From the NCBI RefSeq assembly GCF_001953055.1, contig NZ_CP019044.1, positions 1,426,001 through 1,490,000 on the forward strand: DNA of 64,000 nt, in the 5' to 3' direction. This DNA is from Salaquimonas pukyongi (GTDB lineage: Bacteria; Pseudomonadota; Alphaproteobacteria; Rhizobiales; Rhizobiaceae). This document shows positions 54,683 to 64,000 of this stretch, piece by piece (within the stretch, counting starts at the first letter, position 1; each line of letters starts with the position of its first letter). A program made the position numbers and the translations under genes. Below the pieces are notes generated by a model. It worked only from the letters and a program-made list of their open reading frames with translations. It made no database searches and was not told where the DNA came from.

Positions 54683-55021
54683 CTATCCCTGCAACAGCGT
54701 GCGGTCGAACGGTGTCATGGGCACCAGCTGTGTTGGTGCCTGCGGCCGGTCGCCCGGAAGGGAAAGCGGCGGGCCGAGCTGATAGCCCCCTGCAAAGGGG
54801 CAGGGCGCATCCAGCATCTTCCAGCTTGTATTGTTGAGCACGCGTTCGCAGCGCGCCATGGTCATGCCCCTGGGGCCCTTGATGCAGGCGGTCTGGCCTT
54901 CTTCCACATCACCGCCGGAATGCCGGCAGGTACAGTTCGGCCCGGCATCAGCGGCCAGCGGGAGCAGGGCGCTTCCGCCGAACACGATACCGGCCAATGC
55001 TGCATACAGGATGCTTCGCAT
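54683..55021 (-). CDS. Small secreted cysteine-containing protein, unknown
   Basis: A 112-residue protein with a signal peptide (LYAALAGIVFGGSALLPLAADA-GP). The short mature part has five cysteines (NCTCRH, TACIKG, ARCERV, APCPFA) and a proline-rich tail with PGDRPQAPTQL. No family recognised. The CTC, AC, RC and PC pattern is typical of small alphaproteobacterial periplasmic proteins of unknown role. It converges on exoR. Confidence 0.7.
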   Translation of the reverse strand: MRSILYAALAGIVFGGSALLPLAADAGPNCTCRHSGGDVEEGQTACIKGPRGMTMARCERVLNNTSWKMLDAPCPFAGGYQLGPPLSLPGDRPQAPTQLVPMTPFDRTLLQG

Positions 55022-55181
55022 GAGGGAATTCTGCGCCCAAAGGCCGATTCTGTCAAATATGGCGGATGGGTTGTGGTTTTAAGAGGATGGCGGCAATGCG
55101 GACGGAACGGGCTTTCGCTGCAATATCACGAATGACGGCTTTCTCATTTGGTGCTTTGAAAAAAGAGTTGTGGGGCAAAGC

Positions 55182-56108
55182 TCAGTTTCTTCGCAGCGCA
55201 ACAAGGCTACCGGCAGCGATGATGATCGCAATTCCAGTCCAGGTCTGCGTCTCAGGCCAGTCTCCAAACGCGACCAGCCCGACGATTACGGCCGCGACGA
55301 TCTCGAGATAAACCAGTGGCGCGAGAACGCTGGCCGGCGCGAACCGGAAAGCAGCGATGGATAAACCGTGCGACGAGCTTTGGAGTAGGCCGATCAAAGC
55401 GAAGACGCCAAGAAACGCGCCAGCACCTTGGACGCCGGCGACAAGAGCGAATGGCGTCAGGACAATCGCGCCCAGAACAGACTGGTAGGACAGAGCGGCA
55501 AGCGGTGGAGCCTGTCGCGCCGCCAAACGGGTAGCGAGCATGTACAGGGCGAAGAAAAGTCCCGCAGCAATGGCCCAGAGAATGTTGGCGTCGAAATTGC
55601 CGTCAGGCCGCAGGACGACGACCACACCGATAAATCCGATAGTTACCGCCCCTGCAACGGTCCAGGTGAATTCTTCTTTCAGCGCAATCGGGGCCAGCGC
55701 CGCGGCGACGAAAGGCGCGACGAAATAGGCTGCAATGGCATTGGCCAGCGGCACGGTTCTGATTGAAAAGAAGAACATGGTCATCGCGCCAACGAGCAGC
55801 AGCGTGCGGGCAGTCTGCGACGGCAGGCCGGCAGGAAGGATTGCGCCACGCCCATGCTTGCGGATTGCTATCGGAGCGGAGATGAGCGCGGCCGCGCAAT
55901 AGGTTCCCCAAGCGATCGTAAAGACCGGGAGCGTGCCGCTCATGTATTTCGCAAGCCCGTCCCGGACCGGAATCAGAAACATCGCCAGCGCCATGAGCGC
56001 CAGGCCGAGCAGAATGCGGTCTCCTGGTATCTCATCAGTCGAAGCGATGGTGATAGGACCCCCCTGTTCTCCGGGCACTTTCGCGAAGGCAACCGGCGAC
56101 GATAGCAT
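55182..56108 (-). CDS. EamA/DMT family permease
   Basis: A 308-residue membrane protein with ten predicted helices in two EamA repeats (about residues 30-165 and 175-305), the drug/metabolite transporter layout. The block KYMSGTLPVFTIAWGTYCAAALI and the second-repeat LAPLVYLEIVAAVIVGLVAFGDWPE are typical. The substrate is unknown; amino acid or metabolite export is common in the family. The ATG at 56108 is preferred over a TTG at 56165, which has no supporting similarity. Confidence 0.85.
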   Translation of the reverse strand: MLSSPVAFAKVPGEQGGPITIASTDEIPGDRILLGLALMALAMFLIPVRDGLAKYMSGTLPVFTIAWGTYCAAALISAPIAIRKHGRGAILPAGLPSQTARTLLLVGAMTMFFFSIRTVPLANAIAAYFVAPFVAAALAPIALKEEFTWTVAGAVTIGFIGVVVVLRPDGNFDANILWAIAAGLFFALYMLATRLAARQAPPLAALSYQSVLGAIVLTPFALVAGVQGAGAFLGVFALIGLLQSSSHGLSIAAFRFAPASVLAPLVYLEIVAAVIVGLVAFGDWPETQTWTGIAIIIAAGSLVALRRN

Positions 56109-56217
56109 AACTTGATCAAGTGCCCTTAGAAAGTAGTCGTTGGTTGGCCGTGCAGCATCGGTCAAATTGGGCCCCGAGCAGACACTCGTACTGAGACAGT
56201 GTCAGCGGATCGCCGTT

Positions 56218-57006
56218 TTACGCCGCAAACTCCACCCACACCGGCACATGGTCTGATGGCTTCTCCCAGGCACGGGTGTGCTTGTCGATGGCAGCGCCTT
56301 TAAGCCGGTCGGCCGCTTCCGGCGACAGCAGCAGATGGTCGATGCGGATGCCGTTGTTCTTCTGCCAGGCGCCGGCCTGATAGTCCCAGAAGGTGTAGGT
56401 TTGCGGCGCATCGGTCGTGTTGCGCACCGCTTCGGTAAAGCCGAGATTGAGCAACTGCCGGAAGGCTGCCCGGCTTTCAGGGCGAAACAGCGCATCACCC
56501 TCCCACACGTTCGGGTCGTGGCAGTCTTCTGCTTGCGGGATGACGTTGTAATCGCCAGCCAAAATCAGCGGTTCTTCCAGCGCCAGGCGCTCCCGCGCCC
56601 AGGCTTCAAGCCGTGCCATCCAGGAAAGCTTGTAGGGAAACTTTTCGGTGTCGACCGGATTGCCGTTGGGCAGGTACAGCGAGACGACCCGCAGGGGTTT
56701 GTCGCCCGCGGTAAATACCCCCTCGATAAAGCGCGCCTGGTCGTCGGTCTCCCCATCCAGGACAGCCAGGCCCCGGTTAACTTCGTCGAAGGGCAGTTTC
56801 GACAGCAGCGCCACGCCGTTAAACCCCTTCTGGCCGTGGGTTTCCAGATTATAGCCCAGCGCCTCGATTTCACCCCGTGGAAAGGCCTCGTCCACCGACT
56901 TGATCTCCTGCAGACAGGCGATGTCGGGCTCAGCTTCCTTCAGCCAGGCGATGACATTGTCATGCCGTGCCTTGATGCCGTTAATGTTCCAGGTGGCGAT
57001 TTTCAT
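56218..57006 (-). CDS. xthA: Exodeoxyribonuclease III (AP endonuclease)
   Basis: A 262-residue base-excision repair nuclease of the exonuclease III/AP endonuclease family. Motifs are TWNINGIKAR, CLQEIKSVDE (metal Glu), GYNLETHGQKGFNGVALLSK, LAGDYNVIPQ (catalytic Asp-Asn), YTFWDYQ, RIDHLLLS and the terminal SDHVPVW (Asp-His). It lies upstream of the exoR region, next to erpA, in the order seen in Sinorhizobium-type genomes. Confidence 0.95.
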   Translation of the reverse strand: MKIATWNINGIKARHDNVIAWLKEAEPDIACLQEIKSVDEAFPRGEIEALGYNLETHGQKGFNGVALLSKLPFDEVNRGLAVLDGETDDQARFIEGVFTAGDKPLRVVSLYLPNGNPVDTEKFPYKLSWMARLEAWARERLALEEPLILAGDYNVIPQAEDCHDPNVWEGDALFRPESRAAFRQLLNLGFTEAVRNTTDAPQTYTFWDYQAGAWQKNNGIRIDHLLLSPEAADRLKGAAIDKHTRAWEKPSDHVPVWVEFAA

Positions 57007-57091
57007 GGCGTTCCGCTTGCATGGTTACCGCCGCACTATCGGTTTACCGATGTGTTTTGACAAGGCGGCAAAAAGCGAAACGTGGGGAAGG

Positions 57092-57439
57092 TCAGATCGA
57101 AAAACTGGTGCCGCAGCCGCAGGAGGCGACCGCATTCGGATTGTTGATCTGAAAGGCCTGACCCATCAGATCGTCAACGAAATCGATTTCGGACCCGCCC
57201 ATATACATCGCCGATATCGAATCAAGATAGATGCGTGCGCCATCCTTTTCGAAGACCTGATCATCCTCTGCCGGTGCTCCCGATACCAGGTCGTATTTGT
57301 AGGAAAAGCCCGAGCAGCCCCCGCCTTCAACGGAGATGCGCAGGGCATTGGCATCCGGCGTGTCGGCAAGAATGGCTGCAATGCGCGCATAGGCGGCATC
57401 GGTGACAGTTACATCCGGGGTCATGGTCGGGGCGTTCAT
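57092..57439 (-). CDS. erpA: Iron-sulfur cluster insertion protein ErpA
   Basis: A 115-residue A-type carrier that delivers Fe-S clusters to apoproteins. The three conserved cysteines lie in EGGGCSGFSY and the terminal SCGCGTSF, with the standard DLMGQAFQINNPNA segment before the last pair. It is divergent from dgt with 125 bases between the start codons, a fixed arrangement in Hyphomicrobiales. Confidence 0.95.
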   Translation of the reverse strand: MNAPTMTPDVTVTDAAYARIAAILADTPDANALRISVEGGGCSGFSYKYDLVSGAPAEDDQVFEKDGARIYLDSISAMYMGGSEIDFVDDLMGQAFQINNPNAVASCGCGTSFSI

Positions 57440-57564
57440 AAAGGCTCACCGCAAATTGTGGTCAGTCAGAAAGATAAGCCTCAAAGCCGCGATCTTCAAG
57501 TTGCTTGCGGCGGGGGGAAGCCGTTATAGCTGGTGCGGGGAAAATATTCAGCGCGGCGCTTGTT

Positions 57565-58791
57565 GTGAGCAATATCAAGAAAGGCCTGACCGCATCCACC
57601 GGCCGCCAGCAATTGGCGCCCTATGCATGCCATGCCGCGCAATCAAGGGGCAGGCTCCATCCTGAAACCCATTCCCCCACGCGCACGCCCTTTCAGCGCG
57701 ACCGCGACCGCATCATTCACTCGACCGCGTTTCGCAGGCTCAAGCACAAGACCCAGGTTTTCGTCTATCACGAGGGCGATCATTTCCGCACCCGTCTTAC
57801 CCATTCCATCGAGGTTGCGCAGATCGCCCGGGCGCTGGCGCGCGCTTTCGCCGTGGACGAAGACCTCGCAGAAGCGCTGGCGCTGGCGCATGATTTCGGC
57901 CATACGCCCTTCGGGCATACCGGCGAGGAAGCGCTCAACGAGCTGATGGCGGATTTCGGCGGGTTCGACCACAATGCCCAGTCGCTGCGCATCGTCACCA
58001 AGCTTGAAAAACGCTACGCGGATTTTGACGGGCTCAACCTGAGCTGGGAAACCCTGGAAGGGCTTGTAAAACACAATGGCCCGCCTGCCGGCCCGAACGG
58101 GGGGGACAAGCCCCTGCCATTGCCGATTGCGGAGTTCAACGCGCAGTTTGACCTCGATCTTGAGCATCATTCTGCGCTGGAAGCCCAGTGCGCGGCGATT
58201 GCCGACGACATCGCCTACAACGCCCATGACCTTGATGACGGCTTGCGCGCCGGCCTGTTTTCCTTGGAGGACATTGCGGAGCTGCCGCTGGTGGGCGAGC
58301 ATCTTTCACAAGTCCAGGAGCACTATCCCGGTCTTGAATTCAGCCGCACCGTGCACGAAATCGTGCGCCGTCAGATCACCGTCATGGTGGAGGATGTAAT
58401 TCTTGCAAGTCAGGAAAACCTGGCCAGGCTTGCCCCTGCAACACAGCAGGACATTCGCAGGGCAGGGCAGGCAATGGTGGGTTTTTCAAAACCCATGCGC
58501 AAGAAGGAGCGTGCCATCAAGGCCTTCCTGTTCAAACGCATGTACCGCGCGCCCTCCGTCATGAAGGTGCGCCGGGAAGCAAGGCAGGTTATTCGCGATC
58601 TCTTCGAGGTCTATTATTCCGGCAAGGCGCCAATGCCCGATGAATGGGGGCGCGACTGGCAGGAAACCGCCCAGCGGCTGGATGAGGAAAAACGCGCCCG
58701 CCTGGTGGGCGATTTTCTGGCCGGCATGACCGATCGCTATGCCATCCTCCAGCACCGCCACTGGTTTGACGCAACCCCTGAATTGCGGTAG
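57565..58791 (+). CDS. dgt: Deoxyguanosinetriphosphate triphosphohydrolase-like protein
   Basis: An HD-domain dNTPase of 408 residues, releasing triphosphate from dNTPs. The HD metal motif spans [11 protein letters not shown] and [19 protein letters not shown], with a later Asp in [15 protein letters not shown]. The N-terminal [30 protein letters not shown] block is diagnostic. The GTG at 57565 is chosen by comparison with the usual rhizobial N-terminus; other starts upstream remain open. The next gene is argS. Confidence 0.92.
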   Translation: MSNIKKGLTASTGRQQLAPYACHAAQSRGRLHPETHSPTRTPFQRDRDRIIHSTAFRRLKHKTQVFVYHEGDHFRTRLTHSIEVAQIARALARAFAVDEDLAEALALAHDFGHTPFGHTGEEALNELMADFGGFDHNAQSLRIVTKLEKRYADFDGLNLSWETLEGLVKHNGPPAGPNGGDKPLPLPIAEFNAQFDLDLEHHSALEAQCAAIADDIAYNAHDLDDGLRAGLFSLEDIAELPLVGEHLSQVQEHYPGLEFSRTVHEIVRRQITVMVEDVILASQENLARLAPATQQDIRRAGQAMVGFSKPMRKKERAIKAFLFKRMYRAPSVMKVRREARQVIRDLFEVYYSGKAPMPDEWGRDWQETAQRLDEEKRARLVGDFLAGMTDRYAILQHRHWFDATPELR

Positions 58792-58864
58792 GCAGTCGCC
58801 GATTTCCCAACAGCCTGGAACCGGTTTCCGGAAGCCCATTTCCGCCAGCAAGAAACACTTCATC

Positions 58865-60648
58865 ATGACCGATATGGCCGCTGCGCAGGCAAGTGTTTTC
58901 AAGCACTTCAACCAGCAAGTTAAAAAACATCTTCAAGAGCTTGATCTTGAAGGGATTACCGATCAGGCACTATCGCGCATCGCGGTCGAGCCGCCGCGTG
59001 ATCCTGCCCATGGAGATCTGGCGGTCAACGCGGCCATGGTGCTGGCCAGGCCGCTGGGGCTCAACCCGCGCGATCTTGCCGCAAGGCTTGCTGACCGCCT
59101 TGAGGGCGAGGAGGGCGTTCAATCGGCTCAGGTGGCCGGCCCCGGTTTCATCAATTTGCGCCTCACCAGTGCGTGGTGGGGCGAACATCTGCGCCACATT
59201 GTCGGCCTTGGCGCGGATTTTGGCCGCGGCATTGTTCCAGGCGGCAAGAAGGTCAATGTGGAATATGTTTCGGCAAACCCGACCGGCCCCATGCATGTGG
59301 GCCATTGCCGCGGCGCGGTGGTGGGCGATTCCCTTGCCAATCTGCTGGCCTTCGCCGGCTTTGACGTCACCAAGGAATACGTCATCAACGATGCGGGCGT
59401 GCAGATCGATGTTCTGGCCCGTTCGGTGGAGCTGCGTTACCGCCAGGCGCTTGGCGAGGAGATCGGCGCCATCCCGAAGGGCTTTATCCGGGCGACTATC
59501 TTGTGCCCGTCGGCGAGGCACTGGCGCAGGAGTTCGGCGACAGGCTGAAGCAAATGGGCGAAGCAGAACGCATGGCCATCCTGCGTGATCGCTCCATCGC
59601 CGCCATGATGGCGCTGATCAAGCAAGACCTGGCACTGCTCAACGTGCATCACGATGTGTTCTTTTCAGAACGCACCTTGCATGAAAAAAAGGACGGCGTT
59701 TCCGAAATCGACCGCATGCTGAAGGCAATGCGGGAAGCGGGCTATGTCTATGACGGCCGCCTGCCGCCGCCCAAGGGCGAAGTGCCCGAAGACTGGGAAG
59801 ACCGTGAACAGACGCTGTTCCGCTCAACCGAGGTGGGAGACGACATGGACCGCCCGCTCATCAAGTCGGATGGCTCCTATACCTATTTTGCCGCCGATGT
59901 CGCCTATTTCAGGGACAAGTTCGTGCGCGGTTTTGAACGCATGGTTTATGTGCTCGGGGCCGATCACGGCGGCTATGTCAAACGGCTCAAGGCGGTCGCA
60001 AGGGCCGTTGCCGGCGACAAGGCTGAACTCGATGTGCTGTTGACCCAGCTGGTCAGGCTCTATCGCGATGGCGAGCCGGTGCGCATGTCGAAACGGGCCG
60101 GGGACTTCATCACCCTTCGCGAGGTGGTGGAAGAGGTAGGCGTTGATGCCGTGCGCTTCATGATGCTCTACCGCAAGCCCGAGGCGCCGCTTGATTTCGA
60201 TTTTGCCAAGGTTACCGAGCAGTCCAAGGACAATCCGGTCTTCTACGTTCAGTATGCCCATGCGCGGTGCTGTTCGGTGTTGCGCCAGGCGGTGGCGGAA
60301 ATTCCGGACATCGATCTTTCAAGATCGTCACTGGAAAGGGCCGACATGGCGCTGCTGGACGATGAGGGGGAACTGGGCCTCATCAAAAAGATGGCGGAAT
60401 ACCCGCGCATGGTCGAGCAGGCTGCCATTGCCGACGAGCCCCATCGCATTGCTTTTTATCTGCATGAGCTGGCCTCTGACCTGCATTCCCATTGGAATCG
60501 GGGCAAAGAAATGTCAGAATTACGCTTTATTAACCCTAAAAATGCAAATTTGACCCTGGCCAGAATGGCATTGTTGCTTGCATTGTCGGAAGTATTGGCT
60601 TCCGGATTGGGAATTGTAGGGGTTAGCGCACCTCAGGAGATGCGCTAG
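58865..60648 (+). CDS. argS: Arginine-tRNA ligase, frameshifted as read
   Basis: Charges tRNA-Arg. The HIGH-type motif is [16 protein letters not shown]; an N-terminal additional domain and the C-terminal DALR anticodon domain ([15 protein letters not shown]) are present, and the KMSKS equivalent is PVRMSKRAG. The frame breaks at about 59476: ATCCCGAAGGG is read where ATCCCGGAAGGG is needed for [18 protein letters not shown]. Restoring one G gives a normal 594-residue protein. Since argS is essential, the break is probably an error in the sequence. Confidence 0.93.
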
Positions 60649-60757
60649 GCTGAGGGCTGAAAAAGTCCGCAAAACCGTCACAATGCGCGCATCGGGGCGC
60701 CTTTTTTGTCAGCCAGTTTGTCCGGCTCGCGAAGGCAGAAAACGGGTAGTAGCGTAG

Positions 60758-62858
60758 ATGACCGATCAGAACACCGTTTACCGGGGGATTACGACACTCA
60801 GCCGGAAGAAGACGATCCGCTGGCAGAACTTGCCCGCATCGTTTCGGGAGACGTTCCGGCAAATTCGTCCAATCCCAATGTGGGCCAGCCGGCCGCAAGG
60901 TCACAAAATGCCGCCTCCGAACCGCAAATCTCCACTTCCGATTTTGCTTCCGCCCTGGCAGAGGAACTTGACCCGCCGCCTGCAGCCGGCAGCCCAGAGC
61001 CTGCCATGTCCCGTGAGGCGGAACCAAGCCTACCCCGCGAGGCGGAACCAAGCCTGCCCGCGAAGCGGAACCAAGCCTGGAAGACCAGTTGCTCAACGAG
61101 ATGGGGCAGGGGGCCAGCCCCGATCCAATTGCCGGCACAGCACCCAATCCGGCCCCGGGGCCTGCCGTTGCGCTGCAACAGGGCGCACAGGCTGAACCTG
61201 CTGCCATGATGAGCCGTGCAACGCCCACGGTGCCGCAGGATGCTCAACCTGAGGCGCCCGCCACGCCGCCGCCCGCCGAACCGGCTGGTGACGCCGATGC
61301 TGCCCTTGCCCGGCTGGAAGCCGTTGCGAAATCGCTGACGGGCGAACCTGCGGATTTTGCTGATGGTGCAAGTGCCGCCGTGGAACAATCCACGCCCCGG
61401 CAGAGCACGGCGCCGGATGAACTGGATGGTATTTCGCCCGGCAACTCGCTGATCGATCAGCAAACCGCTCAACCAGACGGAATGGGGGACGCGGAAGCCG
61501 ATCTGGAATCCGGTTTCGCAGAAGTGTTTGCCGCCGAACTCGGCCTCGAAGACACCGGCGAGGCTACTTCCGGCGATGGTGCCGCCAAGGATCAGGGCGA
61601 ACCTGCCGACCCGATTGAAAACCACTTCGCCGATGCCTTTGCCCAGGAACTTGCGATTGATGCTGCCGGCGAGGCGCCCTCCATCGTGCCCGGTATTGAC
61701 GATTCCGGCATTGATGATGGCGGGGTGCACCATGATGCCACGCTGAACGAAGGCGGATTTGATACACGGGCTGAAACCGCGCCGGCCGCCGATGCGGAAC
61801 AAGCTGCAAGCCGGACCTCAGGTCCCAATCGCGGTTTTCGCCTGGCCGTTGGCGCGTTGATTGTCGCCCTGCTGGTCGGCACCGGCGTTGTTGCATGGGG
61901 CACGTTCACCGATACAGGACCAGGCGCTGACGGCGAACCGCCGGTGATCCGGGCCGACAGCGAGCCTGCCAAGGTCAAGCCGGAAGATCCGGGCGGCAGG
62001 GTTATCGCCAATCAGGAAAACCAGGTTTATGAGCGCGTTGCCGGTGGCCAGGGCACGGAAAACAACACCCAGGAAGAACTGATCACCAGCCGTGAGCAGC
62101 CGGTCGATGTGGCCGGAAAAACCGCAAGCAGGCTGTCACCGGATTCTGCCGGCGATGCTTCCCCGGCGCCGCTCGGCCTTCCGCCGAAAAAAGTGCGCAC
62201 CCTTGTCGTAAAGCCGGACGGAACCATCGTTTCGAATGGCGAGCCGGCAACTGTAAACGCCACGGCTGGCAGCGCACCTTCCTCGCAAACTGCACAAACC
62301 CTGGCTTTGGCACAGCCTGGCGCTGCACAAGAGGGTGCTGGATCGGGGGCGCAGGAAACGGCTGAGCCGGCTGTCATCGCACTTGATGGTGCACAATCGA
62401 CAGGCGGATTTGCCATCCCCACACCAAGCCCGCTTCCCGCTCCTGTGCAGCAGGCTGCGGCACCCGCGCCAAAACCCGAGACACCCCAACCTGCAGCACA
62501 AACCCCGCAGCCTGCAGCCCAGAGCGATTCACAGAGCGATCCTGGCGCGCCGACGCAGATCGCCTCTGCGCCGGCCAGCCCACAACCTGCTGCCGCCCGT
62601 CCGGCGGTTACCAGCAGTGAATGGAAAATACAGGTTTCCTCACAGCGTTCGCGCCGTGCAGCAGAATCCTCCTTCGACAACATAAAGCGCCGCTTTTCCT
62701 CCATTCTGGGTGACCGGACGGCAGCGATCGAGCGCGCGGACATCGAGGGCAAGGGGACCTTCTACAGGGTCAAAGTCCTGGCCAGTTCGCGCAAGGACGC
62801 CACCGATATCTGCGGCAGGCTCAAATCGGCAGGCGGCAGCTGTTTCGTAACCCGCTGA
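60758..62858 (+). CDS. SPOR-domain cell envelope protein, two frameshifts as read
   Basis: About 700 residues after correction. A long acidic, Ala/Pro-rich N-terminal region with two or more conserved blocks (EEDDPLAELARIVSGD; FADAFAQELAI) leads to one transmembrane helix (FRLAVGALIVALLVGTGVVAW), a Pro/Ala/Gln-rich periplasmic linker and a C-terminal SPOR domain (WKIQVSSQRSRRAAESSF ... FYRVKVLASSRKDATDICGRLKSAGGSCFV) that binds denuded septal peptidoglycan. The frame is lost at a G run at 60783-60787 and at a CCC at 61057-61059; one added base at each restores it. It lies between argS and nagZ as in other rhizobia. Confidence 0.85.
61003..61075. repeat. 24-bp coding tandem repeat (three copies) in the SPOR gene
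   Basis: Three near-identical 24-base units encode (S/P)REAEPSL. The first two are full length. The third reads CCCGCGAAGCGG where the second has CCCCGCGAGGCGG, so it is one C short, which causes the frameshift in this gene. Confidence 0.8.
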
Positions 62859-63000
62859 CCCGGCAAGGTTTGACGCTTGTAGCTGCCTGATATCGGTTGC
62901 CGCACGCTTTCGCCTTGTCATTTTGGCGGCGGGCTCCAATGCCATTGACCGGCATCAAAACCGCTTTTCTTTGCTCAAGACACGCTCTAAGTTCCCCGCG

Positions 63001-64000
63001 ATGGGAATCAAGGCATTCATTACCGGTGTAGCGGGAACATCGCTTAGTGACGAAGAGCGCAGCTTCATCGATCACGAGCATCCCTGGGGACTGATTCTGT
63101 TTGCGCGCAACATCGAGGAACCAAGGCAGGTCCACCGCCTTGTCGATGAATTCCGAGAAAGCGTCGGAAGGGGCAATGCGCCGGTACTGATCGATCAGGA
63201 GGGCGGCCGCGTTCAGCGCCTTTGCCCGCCTCATTGGGAAGCTTATGCGACGGCCCGGCAATTGGGGGATTTGTGGCGCCACGATCCAGCAGCCGGTGAG
63301 GAAGCAATTCGCCTGCATTCGCGCCTGATTGCATTCGATCTCCTCAATCTGGGTATCAATGTCGATTGCCTGCCGGTGCTCGATGTGCCGGTTGAGGGCA
63401 GCCATGACATCATCGGCGACCGGGCCTATTCCAGCAATCCGCAGGAAGTGGCGGCGATGGGCCGCATGGCTTGCGAGGGGCTGCTGGCAGGTGGCGTCTT
63501 GCCGGTGGTAAAGCACATTCCCGGCCATGGCCGCGCCAGCACTGACAGTCACCTGGAACTTCCGGAAGTCCATGCCGGTCATGACGCGCTTTCGGCCACT
63601 GACTTCGCACCGTTCAAGGCGCTGGCGGACATGCCGCTCGCCATGACCGCCCATGTGCGGTTTCATGCCCTCGACCGCGAACATCCGGCAACGGTGTCGC
63701 AAAGCATCATTACCGCCATTATCCGGGGCGAAATCGGGTTTGACGGCCTGCTGATGAGCGATGATCTTTCAATGCAGGCGCTGGAAGGCACACTGGCCGA
63801 TCGCACAGAAGCCAGCATTGGCGCGGGCTGCGACATGGTCCTGCATTGCAATGGCGACATGCGGGAAATGACGGAAGTCGCCTCGGTCTGCCCGGTGCTG
63901 GAGGGCAGGGCGCTTGAGCGGGCCGAAAATGCAGAGGCCCTGCTGGTTGAGTCCGGTGAAATTGATGTGGATGCCGCAAGGGCACGCTACCGCGACTTGT
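63001..64000 (+). CDS. nagZ: Beta-N-acetylhexosaminidase NagZ (partial, runs off window)
   Basis: The first 333 codons of a glycoside hydrolase family 3 enzyme that removes N-acetylglucosamine from murein fragments during cell-wall recycling in the cytoplasm. Diagnostic blocks are LIDQEGGRVQRLCPP, DCLPVLDVP, DRAYSSNPQEVA, VVKHIPGHGRASTDSH (catalytic His loop) and LLMSDDLSM (nucleophile Asp). The ATG at 63001 starts the conserved MGIKAFITGVAG. No stop codon occurs before the window ends. It pairs functionally with the dipeptide epimerase at 9023 in murein recycling. Confidence 0.93.
   Translation, partial: MGIKAFITGVAGTSLSDEERSFIDHEHPWGLILFARNIEEPRQVHRLVDEFRESVGRGNAPVLIDQEGGRVQRLCPPHWEAYATARQLGDLWRHDPAAGEEAIRLHSRLIAFDLLNLGINVDCLPVLDVPVEGSHDIIGDRAYSSNPQEVAAMGRMACEGLLAGGVLPVVKHIPGHGRASTDSHLELPEVHAGHDALSATDFAPFKALADMPLAMTAHVRFHALDREHPATVSQSIITAIIRGEIGFDGLLMSDDLSMQALEGTLADRTEASIGAGCDMVLHCNGDMREMTEVASVCPVLEGRALERAENAEALLVESGEIDVDAARARYRDL

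Noticed and set aside
55182-56108. The EamA permease as a recent horizontal acquisition.
   Set aside because: Base composition by eye is close to that of neighbours and there are no flanking repeats or mobility genes, so the evidence is insufficient.

Overview
The window is a GC-rich chromosomal stretch from an alphaproteobacterium of the order Hyphomicrobiales (Rhizobiales). This rests on gene content and order: pcm-tolC-popZ-valS, xthA-erpA-dgt-argS-SPOR-nagZ, ycjX-ycjF, an ExoR homologue, a PopZ homologue, and a very long two-TM coiled-coil protein that looks like the growth pole ring protein (GPR/RgsE). I see no rRNA, insertion sequence, prophage, CRISPR array or plasmid function, so it reads as core chromosome with small accessory patches.

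Layout. 0-10 kb: nadE and maeB (minus strand), an atypical SDR, then a metallophosphoesterase/glycosyltransferase pair, a threonine/serine dehydratase, an MFS transporter and a convergent dipeptide epimerase. 10-14.3 kb: a four-gene MCE (Mla/LinKLMN-type) lipid transport operon. 14.4-20.2 kb: the GPR-like protein, a small unknown, an Hpt phosphotransfer protein and a 2Fe-2S ferredoxin. 20.2-28 kb: a DUF922 lipoprotein, cfa, photolyase, a CHASE2 adenylate cyclase, a divergent FecR-domain protein and an MBL-fold hydrolase. 28-30 kb: folP-folB-folK. 30-35 kb: a secreted unknown, ycjF-ycjX, a SixA-type phosphatase and a hydrolase. 35-37 kb: Lrp regulator divergent from ald. 37-42 kb: DUF1203, GNAT, sseA, GFA, an alanyl-tRNA editing protein, cysK, tRNA-Cys and tRNA-Asn. 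42-51 kb: pcm, tolC, popZ, valS, a small secreted protein and a FadL-type porin. 51-55 kb: a methyltransferase, ilvD, exoR and a small secreted protein. 55-64 kb: a DMT permease, xthA, erpA, dgt, argS, a SPOR-domain protein and nagZ, which runs off the right edge.

Most notable: (1) a perfect TGTGA-N6-TCACA palindrome, the classical cAMP-receptor-protein operator, lies between the cyclase and fecR genes, which suggests that the cAMP product feeds back on its own sensor locus; (2) the GPR-like protein and Hpt neighbourhood carries a perfect TTAA-N7-TTAA CtrA-type site, and a second such site precedes the FadL-type gene; (3) five single-base losses, each from a run of identical G or C, break cysK, valS, argS and (twice) the SPOR gene between 41.1 and 61.1 kb. 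Restoring one base at each point rebuilds full-length proteins, and valS and argS are normally indispensable, so sequence error is the most likely explanation; (4) the middle of the FadL-type gene is visibly AT-richer than its own ends and its neighbours, as expected of a recombining surface protein.

I did not find a clearly new multi-gene defence or biosynthetic system. The best candidate for an under-described unit is the CHASE2-cyclase/FecR/CRP-site locus.
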